Assembly (NCBI GenBank): GCA_902599045.1
Contig: CACKEA010000001.1
Coordinates: 268,985-332,984 of the forward strand
DNA from: an uncultured Alphaproteobacteria bacterium
GTDB taxonomy: Bacteria; Pseudomonadota; Alphaproteobacteria; HIMB59
Length of the DNA stretch: 64,000 nucleotides
Direction: 5' to 3'
The position numbers were made by a program, and so were the translations under genes. The notes under the pieces were generated by a model. It did no database searches. It was not told the origin of the DNA and saw only the letters and a program-made list of their open reading frames with translations. Shown here in pieces: positions 26,722 to 35,735 of this stretch. The stretch's first letter is position 1. Every line of letters begins with the position of its first letter.

Positions 26722-28012
26722 GCGAAATTATAATAGTTTGCTACCTGATGATTTTGAGTTGAGTGAAGAATTTGAGACAATTATCGAACAGTTAGAAAAT
26801 ACAAAAGATCATTTTTATATTACAGGAAAGGCAGGAAGTGGTAAGTCGACTTTGTTAGCATATTTTCGATCCATCACAAAAAAAAATACTGCTGTTCTCG
26901 CTCCTACAGGTGTCGCTGCAATCCGTGTCAAGGGACAAACTATTCACTCATTTTTTGGCTTTCCTCCCAAGGTTATTCAGACAAGGCACATTAAGAAAGT
27001 AAGACAAATTGAAGTGCTCCAAAATTTAGAAACTCTCATTATAGATGAAGTATCAATGGTGCGTGCTGATGTCTTTGATGCAATTGATTATAGTCTTCGT
27101 GTTCATCGCAAAAAACTTACTCAGCCTTTTGGAGGAGTTCAGTTGGTTGTATTTGGGGACTTATTTCAACTCCCACCAGTCGTCAACATGGATGAGTCTG
27201 GTCTTCTACAGCGTATTTACTCGAAAGGTCATTTCTTCTTTCACTCAAATATTTTTCAGGATGCTCAATTTAAAACCCTTGAATTATATAGTATATATCG
27301 TCAAAAAGATGATCACTTTATTCATTTACTTAACTCTGTTCGAGATGGCTCTATAACACACTCTCAAATAGATAATATCAATGACTCTTTAATTGATCAT
27401 ATTGAGATGGACGAGGGAAAAATAATACTTACTACTACCAACGCTCGAGCAAGTAGTATTAATCAAAAATACCTAAGTCAGTTGAATGAAGAAGAGTTTT
27501 CCTACCGAGGACAGGCGACAGGTCAGTTTTACAAAGAATTATTTCCTACAGATGAAATTTTGAAATTAAAAAAAGGGGCTCAAGTAATTATGATCAAAAA
27601 TGATCCTGAAAAAAGATGGGTTAATGGATCAATAGGTATTATTCACGATATTGCACAAAAAAAAATCAAAGTAAAAATCGATAACAAAATCTTTGAAGTC
27701 AAAAAAGAAAAATGGGATCGCATACAGTATACTTATGATGATGATCAACAAGAAGTTCAAGAAGAGATAACAGGATCTTTTAAACAGTATCCAATGCGAT
27801 TAGCTTGGGCAATTACTATTCACAAAAGCCAAGGACAAACCTTTGAAAAAGTAATAATAGATATGAGCCAAGGTTCCTTTGCTCCAGGACAGCTTTATGT
27901 TGCATTAAGTAGATGTATAAGTTTAGAGGGTATAGAACTTCTAAGACCTATTAAAAAATCTGATATCATTGTTAACAATCAGTTGATAGGTTTCCAGGAT
28001 AGATTAATTTAA
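26711..28012 (+). CDS. Pif1/RecD-like superfamily 1B DNA helicase
   Basis: 433 residues. Motif I is ITGKAGSGKSTLLAYF, motif II LIIDEVSMVRADVFD, motif III VVFGDLFQLPPV, and the C-terminal motifs WAITIHKSQGQTFEKVIIDM and PGQLYVALSRC. This is the compact bacterial Pif1-like form without an extra nuclease domain. It probably unwinds G-quadruplexes or stalled forks. It is coupled to pncC by overlap and to a small membrane ORF downstream. Confidence 0.88.
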   Translation: MGYKRNYNSLLPDDFELSEEFETIIEQLENTKDHFYITGKAGSGKSTLLAYFRSITKKNTAVLAPTGVAAIRVKGQTIHSFFGFPPKVIQTRHIKKVRQIEVLQNLETLIIDEVSMVRADVFDAIDYSLRVHRKKLTQPFGGVQLVVFGDLFQLPPVVNMDESGLLQRIYSKGHFFFHSNIFQDAQFKTLELYSIYRQKDDHFIHLLNSVRDGSITHSQIDNINDSLIDHIEMDEGKIILTTTNARASSINQKYLSQLNEEEFSYRGQATGQFYKELFPTDEILKLKKGAQVIMIKNDPEKRWVNGSIGIIHDIAQKKIKVKIDNKIFEVKKEKWDRIQYTYDDDQQEVQEEITGSFKQYPMRLAWAITIHKSQGQTFEKVIIDMSQGSFAPGQLYVALSRCISLEGIELLRPIKKSDIIVNNQLIGFQDRLI

Positions 28013-28013
28013 G

Positions 28014-28187
28014 ATGAGTAAGAAAATTTTATATAGTATTGCAGTCTTTAGCATCATTGGTATTGGTTTATATATTTCCTCAACTTTTGAATACCATGAA
28101 TACTATGAGGAATGTGAAAAACAAAGTAATACCCAAGGAGGCATTGAGTCCTGTGTTGATTATAAGATACAAGAAGCAAAAAAATGA
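28014..28187 (+). CDS. 57-residue membrane protein coupled to alaX
   Basis: An ATG one base after the helicase stop opens a 57-codon frame whose TGA overlaps the alaX ATG (ATGA). The peptide starts MSKKILYSIAVFSIIGIGLY, a clear membrane anchor or uncleaved signal, followed by a hydrophilic domain with two cysteines (EYYEECEKQS, IESCVDY) that could form a disulfide outside the membrane. Exact coupling on both sides makes it a likely real gene. No family is recognised. Confidence 0.65.
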   Translation: MSKKILYSIAVFSIIGIGLYISSTFEYHEYYEECEKQSNTQGGIESCVDYKIQEAKK

Positions 28188-28867
28188 TTTACCTTAAAGA
28201 TAGCTACATCAAGAATTTTGAAGAGAAAATTGTATTAGTTGAGGAAGACAAAATCATCACTCAAGATAGCTCTTTTTATGCCCAAAGCGGCGGGCAACCT
28301 GGAGATAAAGGAATATTGGAAATCAATGATCAAAAATTCAATGTTATCAATACAATTAAGCATGAAATGGGCATAGCCCATGTTGTTGATACAGAAATAA
28401 GTGATCTTTCGGGGGATATCAAAGGGCATATTGATTGGGATCATCGTTATCGTTTAATGAAGATGCACACCACTATGCATCTTTTGTGCGCAGCATTACC
28501 TTATTATGTTACTGGAGGTTCAATTGGATTAGAAAAAAGCCGATTGGATTTTGATTTAGGAGAGGAAACATTTGAATTTGAAACGTTAAACAAAATTATT
28601 AATGAATTTATTCAACAATCCCACTCGATTACGTATCAGTGGATTACAAATGAAGAGCTTGATCAAAAACCTGAATTGGTTCGCACACTTTCTGTCAAAC
28701 CTCCAAGAACAAATGATAAAATTCGTTTAGTTAAAATTGGAGATATTGATTTACAGCCATGTGGGGGAACTCATGTAGCCAATAGTAGTGAGATTGGAGA
28801 ATTTAAATTTATTAAATATGAGAGTAAAGGAAAAATGAATAAGCGTGTTCAGTTTACTCTTATATAA
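28184..28867 (+). CDS. alaX: Alanyl-tRNA editing protein AlaX
   Basis: 227 residues: an N-terminal beta-barrel with the DSSFYAQSGGQPGDKG loop, then the AlaRS-type editing domain with zinc ligands in HTTMHLL (HxxxH) and QPCGGTHV (CxxxH). It deacylates Ser-tRNA(Ala) or Gly-tRNA(Ala) in trans. It overlaps the following DMT gene by one base. Confidence 0.93.
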   Translation: MIYLKDSYIKNFEEKIVLVEEDKIITQDSSFYAQSGGQPGDKGILEINDQKFNVINTIKHEMGIAHVVDTEISDLSGDIKGHIDWDHRYRLMKMHTTMHLLCAALPYYVTGGSIGLEKSRLDFDLGEETFEFETLNKIINEFIQQSHSITYQWITNEELDQKPELVRTLSVKPPRTNDKIRLVKIGDIDLQPCGGTHVANSSEIGEFKFIKYESKGKMNKRVQFTLI

Positions 28868-29766
28868 TGCATAAAGCGTCTCTTAAAGATTTTATACTAT
28901 TATTTGTATTAGCTGGTATATGGGGTAGCGCCTTTTTTAATATTAAAATCGCCTCAGAGAGTTATACTCCAATGGCCCTTGCTTTTGGTAGAATTTTTTT
29001 TGCTGCAATCGTAATGCTTATTTACTGTTGGATTAGAAAAATTTCTATTGAAGCATTTGGAGAAAACTGGCTATGGTATGCAACTATAGGATTTGTAAAT
29101 TTAGTTCTACCTTTTTTTTTTATCTCATTTGGAATAGTAAAAGTTCAAAGTAATCTAGCTGCTATCTTGATGTCCACAGCTCCTATCGCAGCAACAATAT
29201 TGGGTCATCTATTTATTCAAAATGAAAAAATTAATCTTTTAAAATTTCTAGGAATTCTAATTGGCTTTCTAGGGATTGTTTATCTGTTCTCAGATAATAT
29301 CTTAATCAATCAATCAAATATCTTCTATGCATTTATGGTAATTTTAGGACCAGTTTGTTACACCATTGGCGGTTTGTTTTCACTTAAGCTAAAACATATA
29401 AAAAATGAAGTACTCACCTCTAGTATTCTAATATGGGCTGTAATTATCTTATTCCCTATTATGTTTATCTTCGAAAATCCAACAGAATTAAGACCCTCTT
29501 TGAACGCTACAATTTCTCTTATTTATCTGGGAATTGTTGCTACTGCGATTGCTTGGCTAATGAGATTTTATATTCTTAAAAATAATGGGTTAGTATTTCA
29601 ATCTCAAGTTGCCTACATCATCCCAATATTTGGCCTAATATTTGGGTATCTCTTTTTAGATGAAAAAATAACTTATAAAATAATAGTGGCATTGATTGCT
29701 GTTTTGATAAGCACATATCTAATTGAAAAAAGTAAAAAAGTAAAAGTTACAGATAAACTATCTTGA
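28867..29766 (+). CDS. DMT-superfamily (EamA) transporter
   Basis: 299 residues with ten membrane segments in two EamA repeats, beginning with LLFVLAGIWGSAFFNIKIA and containing the second-repeat AYIIPIFGLIFGYLFLDEKI. It is an inner-membrane carrier, usually exporting amino acids or related metabolites; the substrate is unknown. It follows alaX with a one-base overlap. Confidence 0.9.
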   Translation: MHKASLKDFILLFVLAGIWGSAFFNIKIASESYTPMALAFGRIFFAAIVMLIYCWIRKISIEAFGENWLWYATIGFVNLVLPFFFISFGIVKVQSNLAAILMSTAPIAATILGHLFIQNEKINLLKFLGILIGFLGIVYLFSDNILINQSNIFYAFMVILGPVCYTIGGLFSLKLKHIKNEVLTSSILIWAVIILFPIMFIFENPTELRPSLNATISLIYLGIVATAIAWLMRFYILKNNGLVFQSQVAYIIPIFGLIFGYLFLDEKITYKIIVALIAVLISTYLIEKSKKVKVTDKLS

Positions 29767-29803
29767 TGTTATTGACTTATAATATACTGTACGCAATCTA
29801 ATT

Positions 29804-30733
29804 ATGTCAGCAGATATTCTAATTAAAATTGAGAATTTAAAAAAATCATTTCAGGGAGGTCTAGAGGCTCTCAAGGGAGTTAATTTGGAAATTCAAAGAG
29901 GTGAAATTTTAGCACTCTTGGGCCCCAATGGTGCTGGAAAAACTACACTCATTAATGCGATATGCGGAATAGTCTTGCCAACCTCTGGTAGCATTACAGT
30001 TGATGGTTACGATGTAGTAAAAGATTATAGAAGAACAAGGTCTATGATTGGACTTGTGCCCCAAGAACTTCATTTAGAGGCTTTTGAAAAAGTTTTTCAA
30101 AACGTATCTTACACCAGAGGCCTTTATGGCAAGAAAAAAGACCCTGCTTTTATTGAAAAAATTTTAAGAGACCTCAGTCTTTGGGATAAAAAAGATAGTA
30201 AACTTCGAGAGCTTTCTGGGGGCATGAAGAAAAGAGCTTTGATCGCGAAAGCCCTAAGTCATGAACCAAAAATATTATTTTTAGATGAACCAACTGCAGG
30301 TGTTGATATTAATTTGCGAAGAGACATGTGGAGAGCAGTTAGAGAATTAAAAGAAAAAGGCGTAACAATAATCCTTACAACACATTACATCGAAGAAGCA
30401 GAGGCAATTTCTGATAGAGTTTCTGTGATAAATAATGGTGAAATAATAATTACAGATAATAAAGACGATTTAATGCAGAAAATGGGCCAAAAGAATTTAA
30501 CCATAGAATTCCAAGAGCCTTTTAAGGAAATCCCATCTTCTCTAGGAACGTACAATCTTAAAATGAATAATAATATTTCATTAACCTATACTTATGACTC
30601 TCAGGGGTCCTCAACAGGTATTACCGCACTGCTTCAAGATATAAAATCAGCTGGGCTTAAACTAAAAGATTTAAATTCCTCCCAGACATCTTTAGAGACA
30701 ATATTTGAAAAATTATTGGAGGAAAGTGCATGA
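29804..30733 (+). CDS. ABC exporter ATP-binding protein (YadG-like)
   Basis: 309 residues. Walker A LLGPNGAGKTTLINAI, signature LSGGMKKRALIAKAL, Walker B ILFLDEPTAGVD, switch His in TTHYIEEAEAI, and a C-terminal regulatory extension. Length and partner match the YadG/YadH type ABC-2 exporter. It overlaps the permease by 4 bases. The substrate is unknown; drug, polysaccharide or lipid are possibilities. Confidence 0.9.
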   Translation: MSADILIKIENLKKSFQGGLEALKGVNLEIQRGEILALLGPNGAGKTTLINAICGIVLPTSGSITVDGYDVVKDYRRTRSMIGLVPQELHLEAFEKVFQNVSYTRGLYGKKKDPAFIEKILRDLSLWDKKDSKLRELSGGMKKRALIAKALSHEPKILFLDEPTAGVDINLRRDMWRAVRELKEKGVTIILTTHYIEEAEAISDRVSVINNGEIIITDNKDDLMQKMGQKNLTIEFQEPFKEIPSSLGTYNLKMNNNISLTYTYDSQGSSTGITALLQDIKSAGLKLKDLNSSQTSLETIFEKLLEESA

Positions 30734-31491
30734 ATTGGACAGGTATCATAGCAATTTACTTGCATGAAATGGACCGTATGAGAAGGACAACAGTTCAAAG
30801 TATATTTTCTCCTGTCATCTCCTCCTCTTTATATTTTGTTGTATTTGGTGCAGCAATTGGTAGCCGAATACCTGTAATTGAGGATATTTCTTATGGATCT
30901 TTTATAGTTCCAGGTATGATAATGTTAGCCCTACTTACACAGAGCGTTTCAAACGCTTCGTCTGGAATTTTCTTTCCTAAATTTTTAGGCACTATTAATG
31001 AAATCTATGCCGCGCCTTTATCAACTACAGAAATTGTTATTGGTTTTGTTGGAGCAGCAACCACTAAATCTATAATTCTGGGGAGCTTAATTTTGGCAAC
31101 GGGTTTATTTTTTGTTGAAATTTATATAATGCACCCATTTGCAATGATCCTGATGCTTGTTTTAACATCTCTAACTTTTAGTTTACTTGGTTTTTTGATT
31201 GGAATGCTGTCAACTAATTGGGAAGAACTCTCTATATTTCCAACTCTTATTTTATCACCACTTGTTTTTCTTGGGGGTTCACTATACTCCATAAATTGGC
31301 TACCAGAATTTTGGCAGAATGTGTCTCTAGTAAATCCCGTGCTTTATTTAGTGAGTGGCTTTCGATGGAGCTTTTATGAAATGGCTGATGTAAGCATTAC
31401 TACAAGTCTAATCATGATATTTACCTTTCTAATACTTAATATCACAGCAATTATTTATATTTTCTCTAAGGGCTTTAAAATCAAAGATTAA
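30730..31491 (+). CDS. ABC-2 type permease (YadH-like)
   Basis: 253 residues with six membrane segments. An N-terminal amphipathic stretch (EMDRMRRTTVQSIFSPVISS) and the LSPLVFLGGSLYSINWLPEFWQ motif are typical of the ABC-2 family. It forms the membrane part of an exporter with the preceding ATPase. The photolyase gene follows after 6 bases. Confidence 0.9.
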   Translation: MNWTGIIAIYLHEMDRMRRTTVQSIFSPVISSSLYFVVFGAAIGSRIPVIEDISYGSFIVPGMIMLALLTQSVSNASSGIFFPKFLGTINEIYAAPLSTTEIVIGFVGAATTKSIILGSLILATGLFFVEIYIMHPFAMILMLVLTSLTFSLLGFLIGMLSTNWEELSIFPTLILSPLVFLGGSLYSINWLPEFWQNVSLVNPVLYLVSGFRWSFYEMADVSITTSLIMIFTFLILNITAIIYIFSKGFKIKD

Positions 31492-31497
31492 TTACAG

Positions 31498-32931
31498 ATG
31501 TCAAACAGGATCGTCTGGTTTAAAAAAAATTTAAGGTATAAGGATAACGAAATCTTAATCGATGAAGATAAAAAATCGATCTTAATTTATATAATTGAAC
31601 CTGAACTCTGGAAACAAAAGGACATGTCTCTAAGACAATGGCAATTTACTTTAGACAGCTTAAAAGATCTTCAAAAACAATTAATTAAAAATAATTTATA
31701 TCTAAATATTTTATGTGGAGACGCTTTAGAGATATTTAAGTTTTTAAAGGATAAATATAATTTTGATAGTGTTATAAGCGAACAAGAAACAGGAATAAAA
31801 TGGACTTTTGAAAGAGATAAAAAATTAAAATCTTTTTTTATGCAAAATGATATTCATTGGACTGAGTGTGCCTATCCGGGCGTAAGACGTGGACGTCATG
31901 ATAGAAATCAATGGGCAAAATTTTTTAGAAAGGATATTCTTAGATATCCAAATTTACCTGTCATAAAACAATCGATAAATTTAGGATTGAAAAATTACGA
32001 TTTACCAAAAATTTTCTATGACACAACTCCTTGTCCTAATAGGCAGAAAGGGGGCTCACGAGAGGCAGAAAAATTATTAAGCACTTTTCTTAACAGTAGA
32101 GGTGAAAATTATCAATATGAGATGTCCAGTCCTATAAGTGCAGAAAAAAGCTGCTCAAGATTATCGACTCATTTGACGTACGGGACGATATCGCATCGTT
32201 CAGTTTTCCAAGAAGCTACTCAAAAAAAAGAAAAGATACAATTGACTAATAAAAATTTTGCTAAATCTATAAATTCTTTTTTATCTCGTTTACATTGGAG
32301 ATCACATTTTATCCAAAAATTGGAGGACCAACCATCAATCGAGTACGAGAGTTTTATTCCAGTCTATGACCAAATACGTGAAAAAGATTTTAAAAAATTA
32401 GATGCATGGATAGAGGGCAAAACAGGCGTGCACTTTATAGATGCATGTATGATTTATCTTCGAAATCATGGATGGATTAATTTTAGAATGAGGGCAATGC
32501 TAGCCTCGTTCGCATCCTATAATCTATGGCTAGATTGGAGATATTTTGGCCCACGCCTAGCAGCCTTATTTACTGACTTTGAACCTGGGATACATTACAG
32601 CCAGCTACAAATGCAATCAGGAACGACCGGAATAAATACTATCAGAATGTATAATCCATATAAACAAGCCTTAGATCAAGACCCTGAGGCAAAATTTATA
32701 AAATCACAATTACCTGAATATAATAATTTTCCACCCAGCTTTTTTTTTAAACCTCCTGAACTATCTAATAATGAAAATCTATTTAACGACTCTAAACTTG
32801 AAACAATAGTTGATGTCACTAAAACAGCAAAGTTCGCGAGGGATAAAATTTTTAGTATTAGGAAGCTCGCAGAGCATCAAAAGATGGCCAAAAATGTTTT
32901 TATCAGACATGGTAGCAGACAGAATAGATAA
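31498..32931 (+). CDS. DNA photolyase/cryptochrome family flavoprotein
   Basis: 477 residues. The Rossmann-type antenna domain starts IVWFKKNLRYKDNEIL; the FAD domain includes SRLSTHLTYGTISHRSV, FLSRLHWRSHFIQKLED, HFIDACMIYLRNHGWINFRMRAMLASF and QMQSGTTGINTIRMYNPYKQ. It repairs ultraviolet pyrimidine dimers or senses blue light; the sunlit-ocean setting suits either. The exact subclass (class I, proteobacterial or other) needs a tree. Confidence 0.9.
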   Translation: MSNRIVWFKKNLRYKDNEILIDEDKKSILIYIIEPELWKQKDMSLRQWQFTLDSLKDLQKQLIKNNLYLNILCGDALEIFKFLKDKYNFDSVISEQETGIKWTFERDKKLKSFFMQNDIHWTECAYPGVRRGRHDRNQWAKFFRKDILRYPNLPVIKQSINLGLKNYDLPKIFYDTTPCPNRQKGGSREAEKLLSTFLNSRGENYQYEMSSPISAEKSCSRLSTHLTYGTISHRSVFQEATQKKEKIQLTNKNFAKSINSFLSRLHWRSHFIQKLEDQPSIEYESFIPVYDQIREKDFKKLDAWIEGKTGVHFIDACMIYLRNHGWINFRMRAMLASFASYNLWLDWRYFGPRLAALFTDFEPGIHYSQLQMQSGTTGINTIRMYNPYKQALDQDPEAKFIKSQLPEYNNFPPSFFFKPPELSNNENLFNDSKLETIVDVTKTAKFARDKIFSIRKLAEHQKMAKNVFIRHGSRQNR

Positions 32932-32990
32932 AAATTTTAATTGATTTTTGAAGTTTACTTTTTTTAAAACAACCTGTTAACTCTTTTTAG

Positions 32991-34649
32991 ATGTTTGAAA
33001 ATCCTGATTATATTGTAATTGGTTCTGGATCGGCAGGATCGACAATAGCATACAGACTAGGGGAGAACCCAAAGTTAAAAATTCTAGTTTTGGAATTTGG
33101 TGGACTAGATAAGAGTCCATTTATTCAAATGCCTGCCGCTCTTTCTTACCCTATGAACATGGATAAGTTCGATTGGGGTTATAAAGCTGAACCAGAACAA
33201 GCATTAAACGGAAGGTCTTTAGCCTGTCCTAGAGGCAAAGTTATTGGAGGATCCTCTTCAATTAATGGAATGATTTATGTAAGAGGAAATGCTGGTGACT
33301 ATAATCAGTGGGCAGAGAGTGGAGCAAAAGGTTGGGATTATCCTGATGTTCTTCCATATTTTCAAAGAATGGAAGCAAGCCATGGAGGAAATTCTGAATT
33401 TAGAGGGAAATCTGGCCCTTTAAACATTACTCATGGCAAAAGAGATAATCCTTTACATAACGCGTTTGTAAAAGCAACTGAACAAGCAGGGTATACATAC
33501 ACTGAAGATTATAATGGTTTTCGACAAGAGGGATTTGGACCAGCTGACATGAATGTTTGGAAAGGTTCACGTTTTTCCACAGCTAAAGCTTATTTAAAAC
33601 CGGCATTAGCGAAGAAAAATGTACATTTAATTACTAAAGTCTTAGTAGATAGAATAATATTCAGTGAAGACAAGGCTAAAGGTGTGGAAGTATTTCATCA
33701 AGGCCAAAAAAAAATTTTTAACGCTAATATCGGAGTTGTTTTATCAGCTGGTGCTATTAATAGTCCAACGATTCTTCAAAGATCAGGAATTGGAGAGGGC
33801 AATGATTTAAATAAATTAGGAATTAAGGTTATTAAAAACTTACCGGGTGTAGGTAAAAATTTACAAGATCATTTAGAAGTTTATTTTCAAGTGAAGTGTT
33901 TACAACCAGTAACACTTAACAAGTACTTAAACCCATTTTCTAAATTGTTAATCGGAATGCAATGGATGTTTCTTAAAAGTGGGCCAGGTTCCACAAACCA
34001 ATTTGAAACACTTGGATTTATTCGTTCGGATAAAAATATTCCATATCCTGATATTCAATTTCATTTTCTCCCGGTTGCAATAAGATATGATGGTAAAGCA
34101 CCAAGTAAAGGACATGGTTTTCAATTACATGTGGGACCCATGCGTTCAAAATCCCGTGGATTTGTAAAATTGAAGTCTAGCAATCCTTTTGAGGCACCTA
34201 TAATAAAATTTAATTATATGTCTCATAAAGATGATTTTCCAAACTTTAGAAAATCACTCAGACTTTCTAGAGAAATTCTTAACCAAGATGCTTTAGCTCC
34301 TTTTAAAGGAAGTGAAATTCAACCTGGAGATAATGTCGTATCAGATGAGGGACTTGATGAATTTATAAAAAATAACTGCGAAAGTGCTTACCATCCATGT
34401 GGTACGTGCAAGATAGGAGAAGAAGATGATCCTTCATCGGTTGTTCAAAATGATTGTAAAGTAAAGGGTTTTTCAAATTTTTACCTTGCAGACTCCTCAA
34501 TTTTTCCTCAAATCTGTAATGGAAACCTCAATGCACCTTCCATAATGACTGGTGAAAAAGCATCAGATCATATTTTGGGAAAACCTCTTTTAGCTCCATC
34601 TAATTTACAACCCTATACTCATCCAAACTGGCAGAATTCTCAGAGATAA
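32991..34649 (+). CDS. GMC-family FAD oxidoreductase (choline/alcohol dehydrogenase-like)
   Basis: 552 residues. The FAD-binding dinucleotide fold is YIVIGSGSAGSTIAYRL, GKVIGGSSSINGMIYVRG is the first GMC signature and GVVLSAGAINSPTILQRSGIG the second. The catalytic His lies in SAYHPCGTCKIG, with the second His/Asn position in CNGNLNAPSIMTGEKASD. It may oxidise an alcohol such as choline in the cytoplasm. BetA is a possible but not secure name, since this family has many substrates. Confidence 0.88.
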   Translation: MFENPDYIVIGSGSAGSTIAYRLGENPKLKILVLEFGGLDKSPFIQMPAALSYPMNMDKFDWGYKAEPEQALNGRSLACPRGKVIGGSSSINGMIYVRGNAGDYNQWAESGAKGWDYPDVLPYFQRMEASHGGNSEFRGKSGPLNITHGKRDNPLHNAFVKATEQAGYTYTEDYNGFRQEGFGPADMNVWKGSRFSTAKAYLKPALAKKNVHLITKVLVDRIIFSEDKAKGVEVFHQGQKKIFNANIGVVLSAGAINSPTILQRSGIGEGNDLNKLGIKVIKNLPGVGKNLQDHLEVYFQVKCLQPVTLNKYLNPFSKLLIGMQWMFLKSGPGSTNQFETLGFIRSDKNIPYPDIQFHFLPVAIRYDGKAPSKGHGFQLHVGPMRSKSRGFVKLKSSNPFEAPIIKFNYMSHKDDFPNFRKSLRLSREILNQDALAPFKGSEIQPGDNVVSDEGLDEFIKNNCESAYHPCGTCKIGEEDDPSSVVQNDCKVKGFSNFYLADSSIFPQICNGNLNAPSIMTGEKASDHILGKPLLAPSNLQPYTHPNWQNSQR

Positions 34650-34654
34650 AATTG

Positions 34655-35188
34655 ATGATCAGACTCATTCTCTTGTTATTAACATTCCCATTAATTGCTT
34701 ATTCAGATAAACACATCCCTTATTATAAGTCTTTAGCTCATGATGAGTCTTGGCTACGTCATTATCCAGAAAATCAAGATTTGAGTAAACAAACAGAGAA
34801 ATTTCTTCTCACAGAAGAAAATATGCCAGTGAAGATTATTGAAGAGTTTCAAAATAGTTGGAGTTCATATACTGACTGGTATCGTATTGAATTATTTAAT
34901 GGGATACAGGGTTGGATTGCACATAATCAGTTATCTAAAAAAAGAACTTTGTTAGTCTTAGAGGATACTGAATTATATGCTTTGAAATCTTATGATCCTG
35001 AGTCTCTCTTAACTATTCAAAAAGGATTAATTCTTGCACCGAAAATTGTAAACTTATTAGAGGTTAATGAGACAATGGTAAAGATAAGTATTCCAGAAGG
35101 TAAAAAATCTTCGATTAAAGGTTGGATACCTATAGATAAGAGACTGTGGGGTGTTTCTAATACAGAAACACAATTTATCAATGATTAG
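34655..35188 (+). CDS. Exported bacterial SH3-domain protein
   Basis: The ATG at 34,655 (over a TTG three bases earlier) gives 177 residues with signal peptide MIRLILLLLTFPLIAYS. Two SH3-like repeats are visible: the first with DWYRIELFNGIQGWIAHNQL and the second with SIKGWIPIDKRLWG. Such periplasmic SH3 proteins are of unknown function and may bind the wall. It overlaps the SOUL gene by 8 bases. Confidence 0.78.
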   Translation: MIRLILLLLTFPLIAYSDKHIPYYKSLAHDESWLRHYPENQDLSKQTEKFLLTEENMPVKIIEEFQNSWSSYTDWYRIELFNGIQGWIAHNQLSKKRTLLVLEDTELYALKSYDPESLLTIQKGLILAPKIVNLLEVNETMVKISIPEGKKSSIKGWIPIDKRLWGVSNTETQFIND

Positions 35189-35735
35189 ATACTTACTATT
35201 GTTGTTACTCATGATACAAAACTTGATGGCTTACACTGAATCTCCTTATAAGATTGTTTATCAAACGGACACTTATGAAATTCGATACTATGAGGAACGC
35301 TTAATAGTAGAAACTCAATACTCTAATCAAAATAATGGATTTCAGAAACTCTTTAAATACATTTCAGGTAACAACAAACAAAGTCAAAAAATTGAAATGA
35401 CCACACCTGTTAATGTTACAGAAATTGAAAATCAGTTTGTTATGCAATTTTACTTACCTAAAAGATTTCAACAAAATGAGATACCTCTACCCTCAGATAA
35501 ATCATTAAAAATTTCAACAATAGAACCAGGATATTTTGCAGTAATTAGATATTCAGGTTTTGCATCAGATAAAAATTTTCACAAACATAGAGAAATTTTA
35601 AAAAGCGAATTAAATGCCGATGATATAAAAGTCTTAGGTTCAGCTATAAAAGCTACATATGATGGCCCTTTCACACTTCCCAATCTTCGAAGAAATGAAG
35701 CAATTTTTTTAGTTAATTGGAAGGAGCCTCTTTGA
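35181..35735 (+). CDS. SOUL/HEBP-family haem-binding protein, exported
   Basis: The ATG at 35,181 gives 184 residues starting with signal peptide MIRYLLLLLLMIQNLMAY. YKIVYQTDTYEIRYYEERLIVET, FQKLFKYISGNNKQSQKIEM, TPVNVT, and the C-terminal LPNLRRNEAIFLVNW are the SOUL domain landmarks. It probably binds haem or another tetrapyrrole in the periplasm. Its stop overlaps the next ATG. Confidence 0.88.
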   Translation: MIRYLLLLLLMIQNLMAYTESPYKIVYQTDTYEIRYYEERLIVETQYSNQNNGFQKLFKYISGNNKQSQKIEMTTPVNVTEIENQFVMQFYLPKRFQQNEIPLPSDKSLKISTIEPGYFAVIRYSGFASDKNFHKHREILKSELNADDIKVLGSAIKATYDGPFTLPNLRRNEAIFLVNWKEPL

